In this document: one piece after another, positions 14,289 through 23,603 of the stretch
How the letters are laid out: each line of letters begins with the position of its first letter
How positions within the stretch are numbered: the first letter of the stretch is position 1
Origin: Paenibacillus montaniterrae
GTDB taxonomy: Bacteria > Bacillota > Bacilli > Paenibacillales > Paenibacillaceae
Assembly: GCF_018403185.1 (NCBI RefSeq)
Contig: NZ_BOSE01000001.1
Location: 868,001 to 932,000 of the forward strand
Reading direction: 5' to 3'
Length of the DNA: 64,000 nucleotides
Notes under the pieces: model-generated
Told to the model about the DNA's origin: nothing
Seen by the model: only the letters and a program-made list of their open reading frames with translations
Databases searched by the model: none
Program-made: the position numbers and the translations under genes

Positions 14289-15488
14289 TTAGTGAAACAA
14301 GCTTTTTGTCGAGCGCTTCAGCAATCTCCACCAGTTGCTGCGATCAATCGTAGCCGGAGACAGCAGCTCATATTCCTTAACGAGCGAGTCGCCTTGATAA
14401 ATCATAAGCTTGCCGATTGGCTGCCCTTCAATAACCGGCGCCTTGATCGATTCATCCATATCAAGCACATAGTGAATCTGATCGGTGTTGCTGCCACGCT
14501 TAACAAGCACGCTATACGGCTGCGGCGCAACGATGTCAAGCTTGCGCTCCATCCCTTTTTCAATCTCGAGCGAACCGATTACCTCGCCTTTATTAATAAG
14601 CGGGTAATTCATATATTGGGCAAATGAGTAATCGAGCATTTGCGTAACTTCCGCATTGCGGATCTTGGTGGACGGCGCCCCCATCACAACCGCAATTACA
14701 CGCATGCCATCCCGCATAGCGGAAGCTGACAAGCAATATTTTGCTTCGCTTGTATAGCCTGTTTTAATACCGTCGGCACCATCATAAAAACGAACCAGCT
14801 TGTTCGTATTGACAAGCCAAAACGGCTTTTCTGTATCCTTGCGCAAATAATCCTGGTATTTTCCAGTGAAGGAACGAATTAAATCATATTTCATCAGCTC
14901 TCGCGACATAACCGCAATATCATAAGCGCTGGAATAATGATTTTCTACAGGAAGCCCGTTGGAATTCATAAAATGAGTATTTTTCAAGCCCAGTTGCTTG
15001 GCGCGTTCGTTCATCATCGCAACGAACTGCTCCTCCGTGCCGGCAAGCTTTTCTGCCAGCGCTACAGAAGCATCATTGCCCGACGCCATCGCCACTCCCT
15101 TTAGCATTTCCTCGACGGTCATCTGCTCGCCTACTTCAAGGAAAATTTGAGACCCGCCCATCGAGGCAGCTCTTTCGCTAGTCGATACCATATCGGACAG
15201 CTTAAGCTTGCCCTGGTCAACTGCTTCCATAACGAGCAGCATCGTCATAATTTTCGTAATCGAAGCCGGCGGCAATTTTTGATGGCTATTCTTTTCGAAG
15301 ATAACCGTACCGCTATCGGCATCCATCACAATCGCTGAAACTGCGCTATTTGCTAGTGCCGGCCCAGCATTGCCCTTATTTTCTGCGGCATTAGGCGTAT
15401 TGGATTCCTCGGCCATAACCGTTTGCGCGCTAGCAAACTGAATGAGCAACATACTGATGACTAACATTGTAACTGTAAATTTCTTCAA
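14289..15488 (-). CDS. dacF: DacF, penicillin-binding D-alanyl-D-alanine carboxypeptidase
   Basis: A 399-aa low-molecular-weight penicillin-binding protein of peptidase family S11. It trims the pentapeptide stem of peptidoglycan, and in B. subtilis helps set cortex cross-linking. A signal peptide covers residues 1-26 (cleavage near VMA-EE). The catalytic motifs are SITK (76-79), SGN (136-138) and KTG (242-244). The C-terminal domain after residue 290 carries the usual membrane-associating end. The start is a TTG, 7 nt from GGAGGG. It lies upstream of spoIIAA as in B. subtilis, with a 140-nt gap containing the SigH promoter. Confidence 0.95.
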   Translation of the reverse strand: MKKFTVTMLVISMLLIQFASAQTVMAEESNTPNAAENKGNAGPALANSAVSAIVMDADSGTVIFEKNSHQKLPPASITKIMTMLLVMEAVDQGKLKLSDMVSTSERAASMGGSQIFLEVGEQMTVEEMLKGVAMASGNDASVALAEKLAGTEEQFVAMMNERAKQLGLKNTHFMNSNGLPVENHYSSAYDIAVMSRELMKYDLIRSFTGKYQDYLRKDTEKPFWLVNTNKLVRFYDGADGIKTGYTSEAKYCLSASAMRDGMRVIAVVMGAPSTKIRNAEVTQMLDYSFAQYMNYPLINKGEVIGSLEIEKGMERKLDIVAPQPYSVLVKRGSNTDQIHYVLDMDESIKAPVIEGQPIGKLMIYQGDSLVKEYELLSPATIDRSNWWRLLKRSTKSLFH

Positions 15489-15636
15489 CTAATGTCCCTC
15501 CTAAACTTCTCAAGCTGGTTCATTATGAATAGTCTCTCTTATTCTTACTTATTTATTATTGACGTGCTCATCGTTTTTTATTCCATAGTTTGGTCGTATT
15601 AGGGTTAAACAGGAAATTGCTTAAGCTGCACAGTAA

Positions 15637-16392
15637 CTAGTCATTGCAGCAGGTTTCGTCTTCTCCCATATGGCCAGAGCGATTCCTTTTTGTCGATATA
15701 TATTTTTCATTGTACTTGGACACATCGCCCCATAGGGCGGTACGTCCTGCCAACGGCATGCCCGCTTCTTTTAGCGCTTCCAGCTTTCGCGGGTTATTTG
15801 TAAGCAAGGTTACCGGCTTTGTGCGCAACGCCTTCAATACTTGAATGGCATCAGAATAGTTTCTCGAGTCATCGACAAAGCCAAGCGCTTCGTTCGCTTC
15901 TACCGTATCATAGCCATTCTCCTGGAGGACATAAGCCATCGCTTTGCTGAACAAGCCGATTCCGCGTCCTTCATGATTGGCTAAGTAAAACAGCGCACCA
16001 TCGCCGTGGTCGACAATTTTCTGCATCGATTGCTTAAGCTGAAAGCCGCAATCACAGCGCTTGCTGCCGAAAATATCTCCAGTATGGCATATCGAATGAA
16101 AGCGCACGAGAGCGTCATCAGCATGTGCAAAATCCCCGTAAGCGAGCACGCTCGACTGTTGAAATTCAGCCAGCGTCAACGACGACAGCTTTTCAATAAT
16201 TCGTTCATAATCCTCCGTTACCTCATCGCAATTCAGCCAGCAGTACCATTGAAAGATAACGATGTTATCATATAAATTGACCGGCAGCTGAATAGGCCCT
16301 ACTAAATAAATCGCTCCTTTTGCAGTGCGTATCAGTTCTATTTTCTTTTCGAGCAGCGCAACCGCCTTTGCTTCGAGTTTAAGTTGTGTCAT
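15637..16392 (-). CDS. ribA: Stand-alone GTP cyclohydrolase II
   Basis: A 251-aa protein with the GTP cyclohydrolase II signature: the zinc ligands in CHTGDIFGSKRCDCGFQL, the catalytic LANHEGRGIGLFSK and the C-terminal TNNPRKLEALKEAGM. The N-terminal 80 residues are not a RibB domain. It is a second copy beside the RibBA at the left edge and lies outside the rib operon, between dacF and pdp, with no FMN riboswitch. I use the ATG at 16390-16392, 8 nt from AAAGGAGG. A 7-bp inverted repeat (GCAAATC at 16395-16401, GATTTGC at 16421-16427) brackets the ribosome site. It may serve riboflavin synthesis or another GTP-derived product. Confidence 0.9.
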   Translation of the reverse strand: MTQLKLEAKAVALLEKKIELIRTAKGAIYLVGPIQLPVNLYDNIVIFQWYCWLNCDEVTEDYERIIEKLSSLTLAEFQQSSVLAYGDFAHADDALVRFHSICHTGDIFGSKRCDCGFQLKQSMQKIVDHGDGALFYLANHEGRGIGLFSKAMAYVLQENGYDTVEANEALGFVDDSRNYSDAIQVLKALRTKPVTLLTNNPRKLEALKEAGMPLAGRTALWGDVSKYNEKYISTKRNRSGHMGEDETCCND

Positions 16393-16445
16393 TAGCAAAT
16401 CCTCCTTTGTATCAGTGTGCGATTTGCCAATTGGTTTTATGTGCA

Positions 16446-16496
16446 TAGCAAAAAGGCGTCCAGAAAGTCAGTTAAACCTGACCATCCGGACGCCCT
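16446..16496 (-). terminator. Terminator of the deoB-punA-pdp region (repeat-family hairpin)
   Basis: On the minus strand GGGCGTCCGGATGG...CTTTCTGGACGCC with an inner GTCAGGTTTAACTGAC stem, followed by TTTTTGC. It lies 57 nt past the pdp stop and shares its core with the hairpins at 12463-12521 and 34884-34937. Confidence 0.85.
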
Positions 16497-16552
16497 GCTT
16501 CTTGCCTATGCAGCACTTCGTTTTCGAATGCTTACTCCTTCGCTGTTGCCGT

Positions 16553-17887
16553 CTACTCCAACAATCGCTGCACGCCAGCCTTCGTTACAATGGCTTGCAG
16601 CAGCGGTCGCACAGCTGGAGCTTGCTCTGCTATGGCAAATGCGGATAGCGTCATCTGCACAGCTTCATGCTGTGGATCAAGCTCAGCATTGGCATGCATA
16701 ATAGCAAGCACATCACCTTGCGACACCTTTTCTCCAACCTTTTTGCCAAGAACAATGCCAACCGAATGATCGATTGCATCCTCCTTGGTCGCGCGGCCAG
16801 CGCCCAGCTTCATCGCCGCCAAGCCTAGCGTTTGGGCGGCAATTGCTGAAACATAGCCATCACGTTCACATTTCACCTCATAAGTGAATGCAGCTTGCGG
16901 CAGCCGTTCAGGCTCGTCCACAACCGCTGCATCGCCACCTTGAGCTGCAATGAGCTGACGAAGCTTCTCAAGCGCCTCGCCGCTTTGCAATGCGCGCTCA
17001 ACGAGCAGTCTTGCCTCGTCTGGATCTGCAGCCTTTTTACCCAGCACGACCAAATGCGCAGCCAGCGTCAAGCATAGCTCTGTCAAATCAACAGGTCCAT
17101 TACCCTTTAACGTCGCAATGACCTCATTAATCTCCAGCGCATTGCCGATTGCATAGCCTAGCGGTTGATCCATGTCGCTAATGATAGCGGCTGTTTCCCG
17201 GCCTGTCTCAGTACCGATTGAGACCATCGCCTGGGCCAGCTCGATGCTGTCCTCTAGCGTCTTCATAAATGCACCATTTCCCGTCTTCACATCAAGCACA
17301 ATTGCATCTGCACCAGCTGCAATTTTCTTGCTCATAATAGAGCTTGAAATGAGAGGAATCGATTCTACTGTCGCTGTTACATCGCGTAATGCATACAGCT
17401 TTTTGTCTGCAGGAGCCAAATCCCCGCTCTGACCAATTAAGGAGACACCAATTGAATTCACTTGCTCGACAAATTGCTTCTGAGTCAGCTCAGTATGAAA
17501 TCCTTCGATCGATTCAAGCTTATCAATCGTACCTCCAGTATGTCCAAGTCCGCGACCCGACATTTTTGCCACTGGTACTCCGACTGCTGCAACAATCGGA
17601 GCGATAATAAGACTTGTTTTATCGCCGACACCACCTGTCGAATGCTTGTCCACTTTAATGCCCTGGATCGCAGATAAATCGACCTGATCTCCTGACTTGG
17701 CCATCGCCAGCGTCAGCGCAGCTACTTCCTTGTCCGTCATGCCATTAAAATAGACGGCCATGGTCCATGCCGACATCTGATAGTCAGGTATTTCACCCTT
17801 GCAATATCGTTCAATCCACTCGTGAATTTCTTGAGCGGAATGCTCTTTCCCATCGCGCTTCTGTTGAATGAAATCTACGGCTCTCAT
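16553..17887 (-). CDS. pdp: Pyrimidine-nucleoside phosphorylase
   Basis: A 444-aa enzyme that phosphorolyses uridine, deoxyuridine and thymidine to the base and (deoxy)ribose 1-phosphate. Motifs: the phosphate-binding loop [14 protein letters not shown], the family signature [19 protein letters not shown] (about residue 108), and the C-terminal domain with [13 protein letters not shown]. Start with GGAGG. It lies downstream of deoB and punA, whose products complete pentose-phosphate salvage from nucleosides, with a Spo0E-like gene and a 120-nt gap between. Confidence 0.95.
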   Translation of the reverse strand: MRAVDFIQQKRDGKEHSAQEIHEWIERYCKGEIPDYQMSAWTMAVYFNGMTDKEVAALTLAMAKSGDQVDLSAIQGIKVDKHSTGGVGDKTSLIIAPIVAAVGVPVAKMSGRGLGHTGGTIDKLESIEGFHTELTQKQFVEQVNSIGVSLIGQSGDLAPADKKLYALRDVTATVESIPLISSSIMSKKIAAGADAIVLDVKTGNGAFMKTLEDSIELAQAMVSIGTETGRETAAIISDMDQPLGYAIGNALEINEVIATLKGNGPVDLTELCLTLAAHLVVLGKKAADPDEARLLVERALQSGEALEKLRQLIAAQGGDAAVVDEPERLPQAAFTYEVKCERDGYVSAIAAQTLGLAAMKLGAGRATKEDAIDHSVGIVLGKKVGEKVSQGDVLAIMHANAELDPQHEAVQMTLSAFAIAEQAPAVRPLLQAIVTKAGVQRLLE

Positions 17888-17928
17888 CGTTTCCTCCAGT
17901 TTGTGCTTATGAGTGATTAGGTGAAGGC

Positions 17929-18117
17929 TTACAGCGCATATTCGTACAGCGGCATCTTTTTCTTCATGTACTGTGCTCGTAGTACATGCTCGTCCAATAG
18001 CTGACTAATCGCAATGACGTCCTTGTGCAAAAGACTGCCTTTTTGCGCTGCTGTCATCTCCATTTGCTTGCGTAACATCTCGATTTTCATATTCAGTTGA
18101 CTGTCCATTTCCTTCAA
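17929..18117 (-). CDS. Spo0E-like aspartyl-phosphate phosphatase
   Basis: A 62-aa helical-hairpin protein. [20 protein letters not shown], the turn [20 protein letters not shown] and the SQxLD motif match the Spo0E/YnzD family. Its members dephosphorylate Spo0A-P and thereby delay sporulation. The start is either the TTG at 18115-18117 (6 nt from AGGA) or the ATG three codons later. It lies in the nucleoside salvage group between punA and pdp, which is not a standard place for it. The link between nucleoside catabolism and the sporulation decision is inference. Confidence 0.75.
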   Translation of the reverse strand: MKEMDSQLNMKIEMLRKQMEMTAAQKGSLLHKDVIAISQLLDEHVLRAQYMKKKMPLYEYAL

Positions 18118-18237
18118 TAACCATCCTCACCTATCAAATTACAAAACACCCTAGATTAAGGACATTATACGACGACTAACGGTACGAAGGTTGTCACATT
18201 AGGGCAGCTAATCTGTGAACATTCTGTGACAAAAACA

Positions 18238-19056
18238 TTATATTTTGGCGATTAATGACGTTACAAGCTCTAAAAATTGATTTTTTACCCGATCTGTCGT
18301 TTCCATAACCTCTTCATGCGACAAAGGCTGATCCAAAATGCCCGCCGCCATATTGCTAATGCAGGAAATCCCTATAACCTCAATGCCGCTGTGGCGAGCT
18401 GCAATAACTTCTGCAACGGTGCTCATCCCTACTGCATCTGCACCTAAAATTCGCAGCATGCGAATTTCCGCAGGCGTTTCATAGGAAGGTCCCAGCAGTC
18501 CTGCATATACGCCTTCTACCAGCTCGATGCCTTTTTCAGCAGCAACCGTTTTGGCTACCGCTCTCAAGCGTTTGCTGTATGCCTCCGACATATCCGGGAA
18601 ACGTGCGCCAAGCGCAGCATCATTAGCCCCGATCAGCGGATTTTTCCCTGTCAAATTCAAATGGTCGGAAATAAGCATCAAGTTGCCTGCAGCAAACTTT
18701 TCATTGATGCCGCCTGCAGCATTCGTTACAACTAAAGCCTGTACGCCCAACGCCTTCATGACACGAACTGGAAAGGCAGTCGTTTCAGGTCCATATCCTT
18801 CATACATATGAAAGCGACCTCGCATTAGCACTACTTGTCGGCCAGACAGCGTGCCAATCATTAGCTCGCCGGCATGTCCTTCAACCGTTGATACAGGAAA
18901 ATGAGGAATTTGCTCATACGGAATAATAATCGGATTCTCAATATGGTCGCCGAGAACTCCCAGACCTGAGCCGAGAATCAATCCAATCTCCGGCTTGATG
19001 CTCAGCTTCTGCTCGATATATTGCGCTGCTTCTTTAATTTGCTTGCTTTGACTCAT
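18238..19056 (-). CDS. punA: Purine-nucleoside phosphorylase
   Basis: A 272-aa trimeric-type purine nucleoside phosphorylase that cleaves guanosine/inosine and their deoxy forms with phosphate. It shows the phosphate loop GSGLGVLGDHI, the base-site loop VTNAAGGIN and GPSYETPAEIRML, and the C-terminal GISCISNMAAG. AGGAGG 6 nt from the ATG. It follows deoB by 38 nt, matching the B. subtilis drm-pupG pair. Confidence 0.95.
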   Translation of the reverse strand: MSQSKQIKEAAQYIEQKLSIKPEIGLILGSGLGVLGDHIENPIIIPYEQIPHFPVSTVEGHAGELMIGTLSGRQVVLMRGRFHMYEGYGPETTAFPVRVMKALGVQALVVTNAAGGINEKFAAGNLMLISDHLNLTGKNPLIGANDAALGARFPDMSEAYSKRLRAVAKTVAAEKGIELVEGVYAGLLGPSYETPAEIRMLRILGADAVGMSTVAEVIAARHSGIEVIGISCISNMAAGILDQPLSHEEVMETTDRVKNQFLELVTSLIAKI

Positions 19057-19094
19057 AGTTCTCCTCCTAAGTATGTAATGAAACGGCTTCAGCC

Positions 19095-20273
19095 CTACTG
19101 CAATAGATGTAAAAAGCTTGTCCCCGTTGGCGGAGCCGCAACTTCAAAATTTTGTGCAATCGTCGCACCCAGATCAGCAAATGTTGCTCGAGTTTCCAAA
19201 TGTGCTGGCGCCTGGAATGCCGGGCTATAAACGAGCAGCGGAACATATTCTCTCGTATGATCTGTCCCTGGATGCGTTGGATCATTGCCGTGGTCGGCAG
19301 TAATAATGAGCAGATCCTGCTCGCCAATTCGCTCCAGCAGCGCTGGAACTGCTTGATCGAACTGCTCAAGCGCCTGGCCGTAGCCAATCGGGTCGCGGCG
19401 ATGGCCATACAACGAATCGAAATCTACAAGATTCGTAAACAACAAGCCCTTGAAATTCGTATCGAGCAGCGCAATCGTTTTTTCAATACCGTCAGCATTG
19501 CTTTTCGTCGGATTAGATTGATTAATGCCTTCGCCATCAAAAATATCGTATATTTTCCCGACAGAAATCGTATCGAGCCCTGCGTCCTGCAGCGCATTCA
19601 ACACCGTTGGCTGAGGCGGCTTCACGGCATAATCATGGCGATTCGGCGTCCGCGTAAAGCTGCCTGGCTGCCCAACGTAAGGACGAGCAATTACTCGTCC
19701 AACCGAGAAGCGTTCCTCCATCGTAAGCTCTCTGGCAATTTGACAAGCCTTGTACAGCTCTTCAAGCGGAATGATCTCCTCATGCGCAGCGATTTGGAAG
19801 ACGCTGTCAGCACTCGTATAAACAATCCATGCACCCGTTTCCATTTGCTGCTCGCCTAATTCCTCAATAATAGCTGTACCACTCGCCGCTTTATTGCCAA
19901 TTACCTTCCGACCCGTGCGCTGCTCAAACGCCTCAAGCAGCTCCTGTGGAAATCCATCTGGAAAAGTTTGAAACGGCTTCTCAATTTTCAGCCCCATCAG
20001 CTCCCAATGGCCCGTCATCGTATCCTTGCCAACAGACACCTCTGCCATTTTTCCATAATACGCTTTGGCTGGCGCAGCCTCATCCGGCTGCCAGTTATGG
20101 ATTGGCGCGATGCGATCCAGACCAAGCGCCCGCAAATGAGGGAGCTGCATGCTGTATTCCCTGGCAATATGCCCCAGCGTATGACTGCCTGCATCGCCAA
20201 ACTCCGCTGCATCCGGCAGCTCGCCAATCCCGACACTATCCAACACGATTACTGCTACACGATTAAACTTCAT
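19095..20273 (-). CDS. deoB: Phosphopentomutase
   Basis: A 392-aa enzyme of the alkaline-phosphatase fold that converts (deoxy)ribose 1-phosphate to the 5-phosphate. The N-terminal metal site is [13 protein letters not shown] and the C-terminal one [19 protein letters not shown]; the phospho-threonine region is [13 protein letters not shown] use the ATG at 20271-20273, 9 nt from AAAGGAG. The open frame extends 20 codons further upstream without support. First gene of the deoB-punA group; the upstream intergenic region is full of repeats. Confidence 0.95.
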   Translation of the reverse strand: MKFNRVAVIVLDSVGIGELPDAAEFGDAGSHTLGHIAREYSMQLPHLRALGLDRIAPIHNWQPDEAAPAKAYYGKMAEVSVGKDTMTGHWELMGLKIEKPFQTFPDGFPQELLEAFEQRTGRKVIGNKAASGTAIIEELGEQQMETGAWIVYTSADSVFQIAAHEEIIPLEELYKACQIARELTMEERFSVGRVIARPYVGQPGSFTRTPNRHDYAVKPPQPTVLNALQDAGLDTISVGKIYDIFDGEGINQSNPTKSNADGIEKTIALLDTNFKGLLFTNLVDFDSLYGHRRDPIGYGQALEQFDQAVPALLERIGEQDLLIITADHGNDPTHPGTDHTREYVPLLVYSPAFQAPAHLETRATFADLGATIAQNFEVAAPPTGTSFLHLLQ

Positions 20274-20313
20274 AACAGGCTGCTCCTTTATTATCAAAAT
20301 TAAATTCATCCTC

Positions 20314-20527
20314 AGCGCTACGGAGTAAAGCATCCTCCAGTCGCTTTTTAAATCGCAATGCTCTTATTTGAATATTTATAGGTTGTATTACGATGTTAAA
20401 GGCGACACACTCCGTTTTTCAGCGCTCCGGAGCAATGCATCCTCAAGTCGCTTTTTAAATCGCAATGCTCTTATTTGAATATTTATAGGTTGTATTACGA
20501 TGTTAAAGGCGACACACTCCGTTTTTC
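20314..20527. repeat. 107-bp direct tandem repeat, two copies
   Basis: Units 20314-20420 and 20421-20527 are nearly identical (AGCGCTMCGGAGYAAWGCAT, CTCMAGTCGCTTTTTAAATC, then an exact stretch to TCCGTTTTTC). They differ at about five positions near the left end. Together they lie just upstream of deoB. No open frame runs through. Confidence 0.95.
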
Positions 20528-20539
20528 GGTATGCATTGC

Positions 20540-20943
20540 TCCTTCGCTGTAGCTTTTTTTATGGCAGGACCAAGAAGCTTGGACGCTAGTATAAAGCGAG
20601 GAGCGCAGCGTAGCACAAGCTACGTGAGCACCTAAATGTTTCCGCAGGAAACATACCTCGGAAGCATAATCTTTCGCTAGCGTTCAAGATTCGCTGTAGA
20701 CTAAGCTACAGCGCAATCGCATCGTCATCAAAGTCCAGCTTTTAAACAACATCTTCCAATCGTGGTTTAAAAAGTTCGGAGTTCAGTACCGAGAAGATGG
20801 CCGGATACTAGAAAGCGAGGAGCGCAGCGAAGGCATAAGCTACGTGAGCACCGCAGCTTTCGGTAGCCTGCCATATTCGATGCCGACTATGCTGCAACGC
20901 TAAGCTTCGTAATCAACTTCGGACTTTTTAAACTACCTCTTCC
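20540..20943. repeat. Two diverged copies of an intergenic repeat
   Basis: A segment with AAAGCGAGGAGCGCAGCG, then AAGCTACGTGAGCACC (20593-20632 and 20812-20852) occurs twice. Each copy is followed about 100 nt later by a related tail (TCCAGCTTTTAAACAACATC at about 20732, CGGACTTTTTAAACTACCTC at about 20921). The repeated unit is therefore about 200 bp long and imperfect. With the 107-bp pair it fills the whole gap between deoB and xerD. No gene or RNA is recognised there. Confidence 0.75.
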
Positions 20944-20949
20944 TTTTAT

Positions 20950-21840
20950 TTAAGCGCGGGGGTGTGCGTTTTTATACGCGTCCTTCATCGCTTTTCTCGG
21001 TAAATTCGCATACTTCATCGTTGTTAAAATATCTACATGGCCAAGCAGCTCCTGTACTGCGTGCACGTCTGCTCCATTTTGCAGCAAATGGGCAGCTACG
21101 GAATGGCGCAGTGTATGGGGTGTCAGTTCTTCCTCGATCCCCGCTTCGCTACCGTATTTTTTCAGCAGCTTCCAGAAGCCTTGACGAGTCATGCGCGTGC
21201 CTAAATGGTTTAAAAACAGCACCTCTGGCGTGGTTCGTTCTGTAGCAAGCTGCTCTCTGCCCTTGCTCAAGTACGCTTCCACAGCTTGCTTGGCGTAGCT
21301 GCCGAATGGAACGATGCGCTCCTTGCCGCTTGGACTGATGCATTGCAAAAAGCCAAGCGATAAGTGAACCTGCTCGATATTGAGCGCAACTAGCTCAGAA
21401 ACGCGAATGCCTGTTGCGTAAAGCAGCTCTAGCATCGCCTTATCACGCAAACCACTTGCGCTTGAGGTGTCTGGCGCATTCAGCAAATTTTCTGTCGTTT
21501 CTTGCGTAATCGTACGAGGCGGCTGCTTTTTTTGCTTGGGGGACTCAAGATAAATGGTAGGGTCATACGAGATATGATCCTGCAGCATTAAATAATGAAA
21601 CAATGCGCGAATCGACACAATATGGCGAGCAATGGTGGAAGGCTTGAGCTCCGCTTCCTTTAAAGTATTTACATATTTCAGCAAATGATGCTTATGTACG
21701 CCGCTCCATCTCGTAACCGCCTGATCCTCGAGATACCCGAAAAACTTCAACAAATCACGCTCATAGGACTGATAGGAATTGACGGAAAGCTTTCGCTCAT
21801 GCTTCAAAACATTTAAATATTCGTAAAACTGCTCGTGCAT
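20950..21840 (-). CDS. xerD: Tyrosine recombinase XerD
   Basis: A 296-aa site-specific recombinase that resolves chromosome dimers at dif with XerC. The N-terminal SAM-like DNA-binding domain covers residues 1-90. The catalytic residues appear as Arg in ATGIRVSELVAL, His/Arg in TPHTLRHSVAAHLL, His in LLGHVDILTT and the Tyr nucleophile in MKYANL near residue 275. Normal length. The order xerD, yqzK, fur matches B. subtilis ripX, so this is the housekeeping XerD rather than a phage integrase. Confidence 0.93.
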   Translation of the reverse strand: MHEQFYEYLNVLKHERKLSVNSYQSYERDLLKFFGYLEDQAVTRWSGVHKHHLLKYVNTLKEAELKPSTIARHIVSIRALFHYLMLQDHISYDPTIYLESPKQKKQPPRTITQETTENLLNAPDTSSASGLRDKAMLELLYATGIRVSELVALNIEQVHLSLGFLQCISPSGKERIVPFGSYAKQAVEAYLSKGREQLATERTTPEVLFLNHLGTRMTRQGFWKLLKKYGSEAGIEEELTPHTLRHSVAAHLLQNGADVHAVQELLGHVDILTTMKYANLPRKAMKDAYKNAHPRA

Positions 21841-21889
21841 CCTGCCACTCCTTACTGCTTACTGCTTATTGCTGCCATGCTCCCAAATT

Positions 21890-22117
21890 TTATTCACCAT
21901 AACGAAAAAACCAAATCAGTCGATCCGGTATGCTGTACTGTTCAAGAGTGCTGCCGCTATGAAACACTTTGACAGCATCTCCGCTTGGCATATCATATGG
22001 CGAACCAAAGCTGAAAAGGCTATGCAGCCACTGATAGGCTGCTGTCACTACAACTAATAATACAACAAAAAGCAAAAAAAACAGAAAGCGCCCTACCAAT
22101 TCCTTCATCGCTGGCAT
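21890..22117 (-). CDS. yqzK: YqzK-like DUF4227 membrane protein
   Basis: A 75-aa protein with one N-terminal transmembrane helix (GRFLFFLLFVVLLVVVTAAY). An outer tail contains YDMPSGDAVKVF and DRLIWFFRYGE, the pattern of the DUF4227/YqzK family always found between fur and xerD in Bacillales. Function unknown. I start at the ATG 22115-22117, 7 nt from GGAGG; upstream Met codons lack a site. A terminator of fur lies upstream at 22203-22243, so it probably has its own promoter. Confidence 0.78.
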   Translation of the reverse strand: MPAMKELVGRFLFFLLFVVLLVVVTAAYQWLHSLFSFGSPYDMPSGDAVKVFHSGSTLEQYSIPDRLIWFFRYGE

Positions 22118-22202
22118 TTGAAAGCCTCCTTCTTTGCACATGTTACTAGACCATATGTTGTCCACATGCAAATTATGATGCTTGGCACGCCCAGGCGCTA
22201 AG

Positions 22203-22243
22203 AAAAAAGGCCTGCAATCCCATTAGGTGGAAAAGCAGGGCCT
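22203..22243 (-). terminator. Terminator of fur
   Basis: On the minus strand AGGCCCTGC pairs with GCAGGCCTT, followed by TTTTTC, directly after the fur stop codon at 22245. Confidence 0.8.
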
Positions 22244-22244
22244 G

Positions 22245-22700
22245 TTATGATTTCTGATCGTTCTTTTCACGGCAGTTTTTGCATATGCCATGAAAATCGA
22301 GCCGATGATCCAGTGTTTCAAATCCAAATTGCGCTTGCAAGCGTTCTTCAAGCGGAAGCAGCCAATCATCCTTAATTTCGCTTACGACGCCGCATTGCAC
22401 ACAGATTAAATGATGATGATGGTGATGATTCGTATCGCCACGCAGATCATATCTTGCTACACCATCGCCAAAATTCAGCTTTTCAACAATATGTAGATCT
22501 GTTAGCAATTCCAAGGTGCGATACACAGTTGCCAGTCCAATTTCTGGGGCAATCTCCTTCACCATCAGGAAAACATCTTCTGCGCTAAGGTGATCTTCCT
22601 CGTTCTCAAGCAAGATCCGTAGTGTCGCCTCACGCTGCGGAGTTAACTTGTAGCCCTGAGCTTGAAGCTGCTGTTTAATTTTATCAATTTGGGCTTCCAT
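22245..22700 (-). CDS. fur: Fur-family metal-responsive repressor
   Basis: A 151-aa protein. Winged-helix DNA-binding domain to about residue 80 (YKLTPQREATLRILLENE; GLATVYRTLELLTD). The metal-binding dimer domain has a run of six histidines (TNHHHHHHLICVQCG) and the second Cys pair HGICKNC, the structural zinc site. I start at the ATG 22698-22700, 6 nt from AGGAGG. By position, next to yqzK and xerD and below spoIIM, this is the iron-sensing Fur rather than PerR or Zur. A candidate Fur box exists at 8684-8698. Confidence 0.92.
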   Translation of the reverse strand: MEAQIDKIKQQLQAQGYKLTPQREATLRILLENEEDHLSAEDVFLMVKEIAPEIGLATVYRTLELLTDLHIVEKLNFGDGVARYDLRGDTNHHHHHHLICVQCGVVSEIKDDWLLPLEERLQAQFGFETLDHRLDFHGICKNCREKNDQKS

Positions 22701-22854
22701 TAATGTCCTCCTACCTACATCTCCTACTAGGGATATGTTCAAAAATCTCGCTTTTTGAACATCTTCTAAAATATGTTTTCATTATATTAGCTTTTTCAGG
22801 TAGAAGTCAAACGTTATTGCAAGATTTAACCGACCATTGCTGGTCTGGCAGCGA

Positions 22855-23460
22855 TCATAATGACGAGCCGCCTGCGGCGTACCAATTTAACAGCAGCGGC
22901 GACACATAGACCTCTACTAACGCCGCACAAGCGAGCAGCAGCAGCATCGCCATCGCGATGGTTGAGAAGCTGATAAGCTGCTCCGACATAACGCCACCCT
23001 GCTTGCGTATGCGCTGATTGAACAAAAAACCGGCAAACGACAATGCAGCTCCGCTTAACACAATAATAGCGGGCAGCGTAATCATATTATGCGGCGCAAT
23101 CGTAAACAGACTGAGCCATATCCCTTCGCTGCCGAATGCTTGTACGAGCATATAAATGGAGCTGCCCAGCAGAAAGCCCTTCATAAAAACAAGCACGACG
23201 ATGAAAGGTATGCCGATCATCGAAATGCCGAGCACAATCAACGCTGCAGCCCACTTTACATGCTTGAAAAAGGTGTCCCAGAAAAGCATCGATTGATCGA
23301 CCGCGGCGGGCTGGTTCATCCAAGCCACGTAGCTGACCAGCCCCTGATTCAGCTCCTCCTGCTGCGCAGCTGGCAAAGCCTGCAGAAAAATGCTGCCGCA
23401 TATTGCCCCCGCAAGCATGACGATCGCCAAGTAAATCCACTTACTCCACTGATTTTGCAT
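22855..23460 (-). CDS. spoIIM: Stage II sporulation protein M
   Basis: A 201-aa membrane protein with five hydrophobic segments (IYLAIVMLAGAICGSIFLQA; AALIVLGISMIGIPFIVVLV; LFTIAPHNMITLPAIIVLSG; final AMAMLLLLACAALVEVYVS). It is the scaffold of the SpoIIDMP complex that remodels peptidoglycan during engulfment. IAPHNMITLPA is typical of the SpoIIM/YqkK family. In B. subtilis spoIIM also lies near fur and nudF. In that species it is under SigE; no clear SigE site is identified here. Confidence 0.92.
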   Translation of the reverse strand: MQNQWSKWIYLAIVMLAGAICGSIFLQALPAAQQEELNQGLVSYVAWMNQPAAVDQSMLFWDTFFKHVKWAAALIVLGISMIGIPFIVVLVFMKGFLLGSSIYMLVQAFGSEGIWLSLFTIAPHNMITLPAIIVLSGAALSFAGFLFNQRIRKQGGVMSEQLISFSTIAMAMLLLLACAALVEVYVSPLLLNWYAAGGSSL

Positions 23461-23603
23461 TGCACTCGCTCCTTGTAATCTAGCTTCTTCTTTACTACTA
23501 TGCTAGATTGATAGAGCTTATGCATGGCGAAGTAATATTTGCAGCAGCCGCAGGCAGGCACGCAATTCGTACTTGTCATTCAAAACGATTCATGCACAAA
23601 TGA

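Noticed and set aside
20274..20333. Upstream extension of DeoB
   Set aside because: Strong AAAGGAG precedes the internal ATG at 20273; homologues begin there.
20314..20943. Repeats beside xerD as a dif or attachment site
   Set aside because: No 28-bp dif-like core with two inverted arms around a 6-bp spacer is seen. xerD here is the housekeeping gene.
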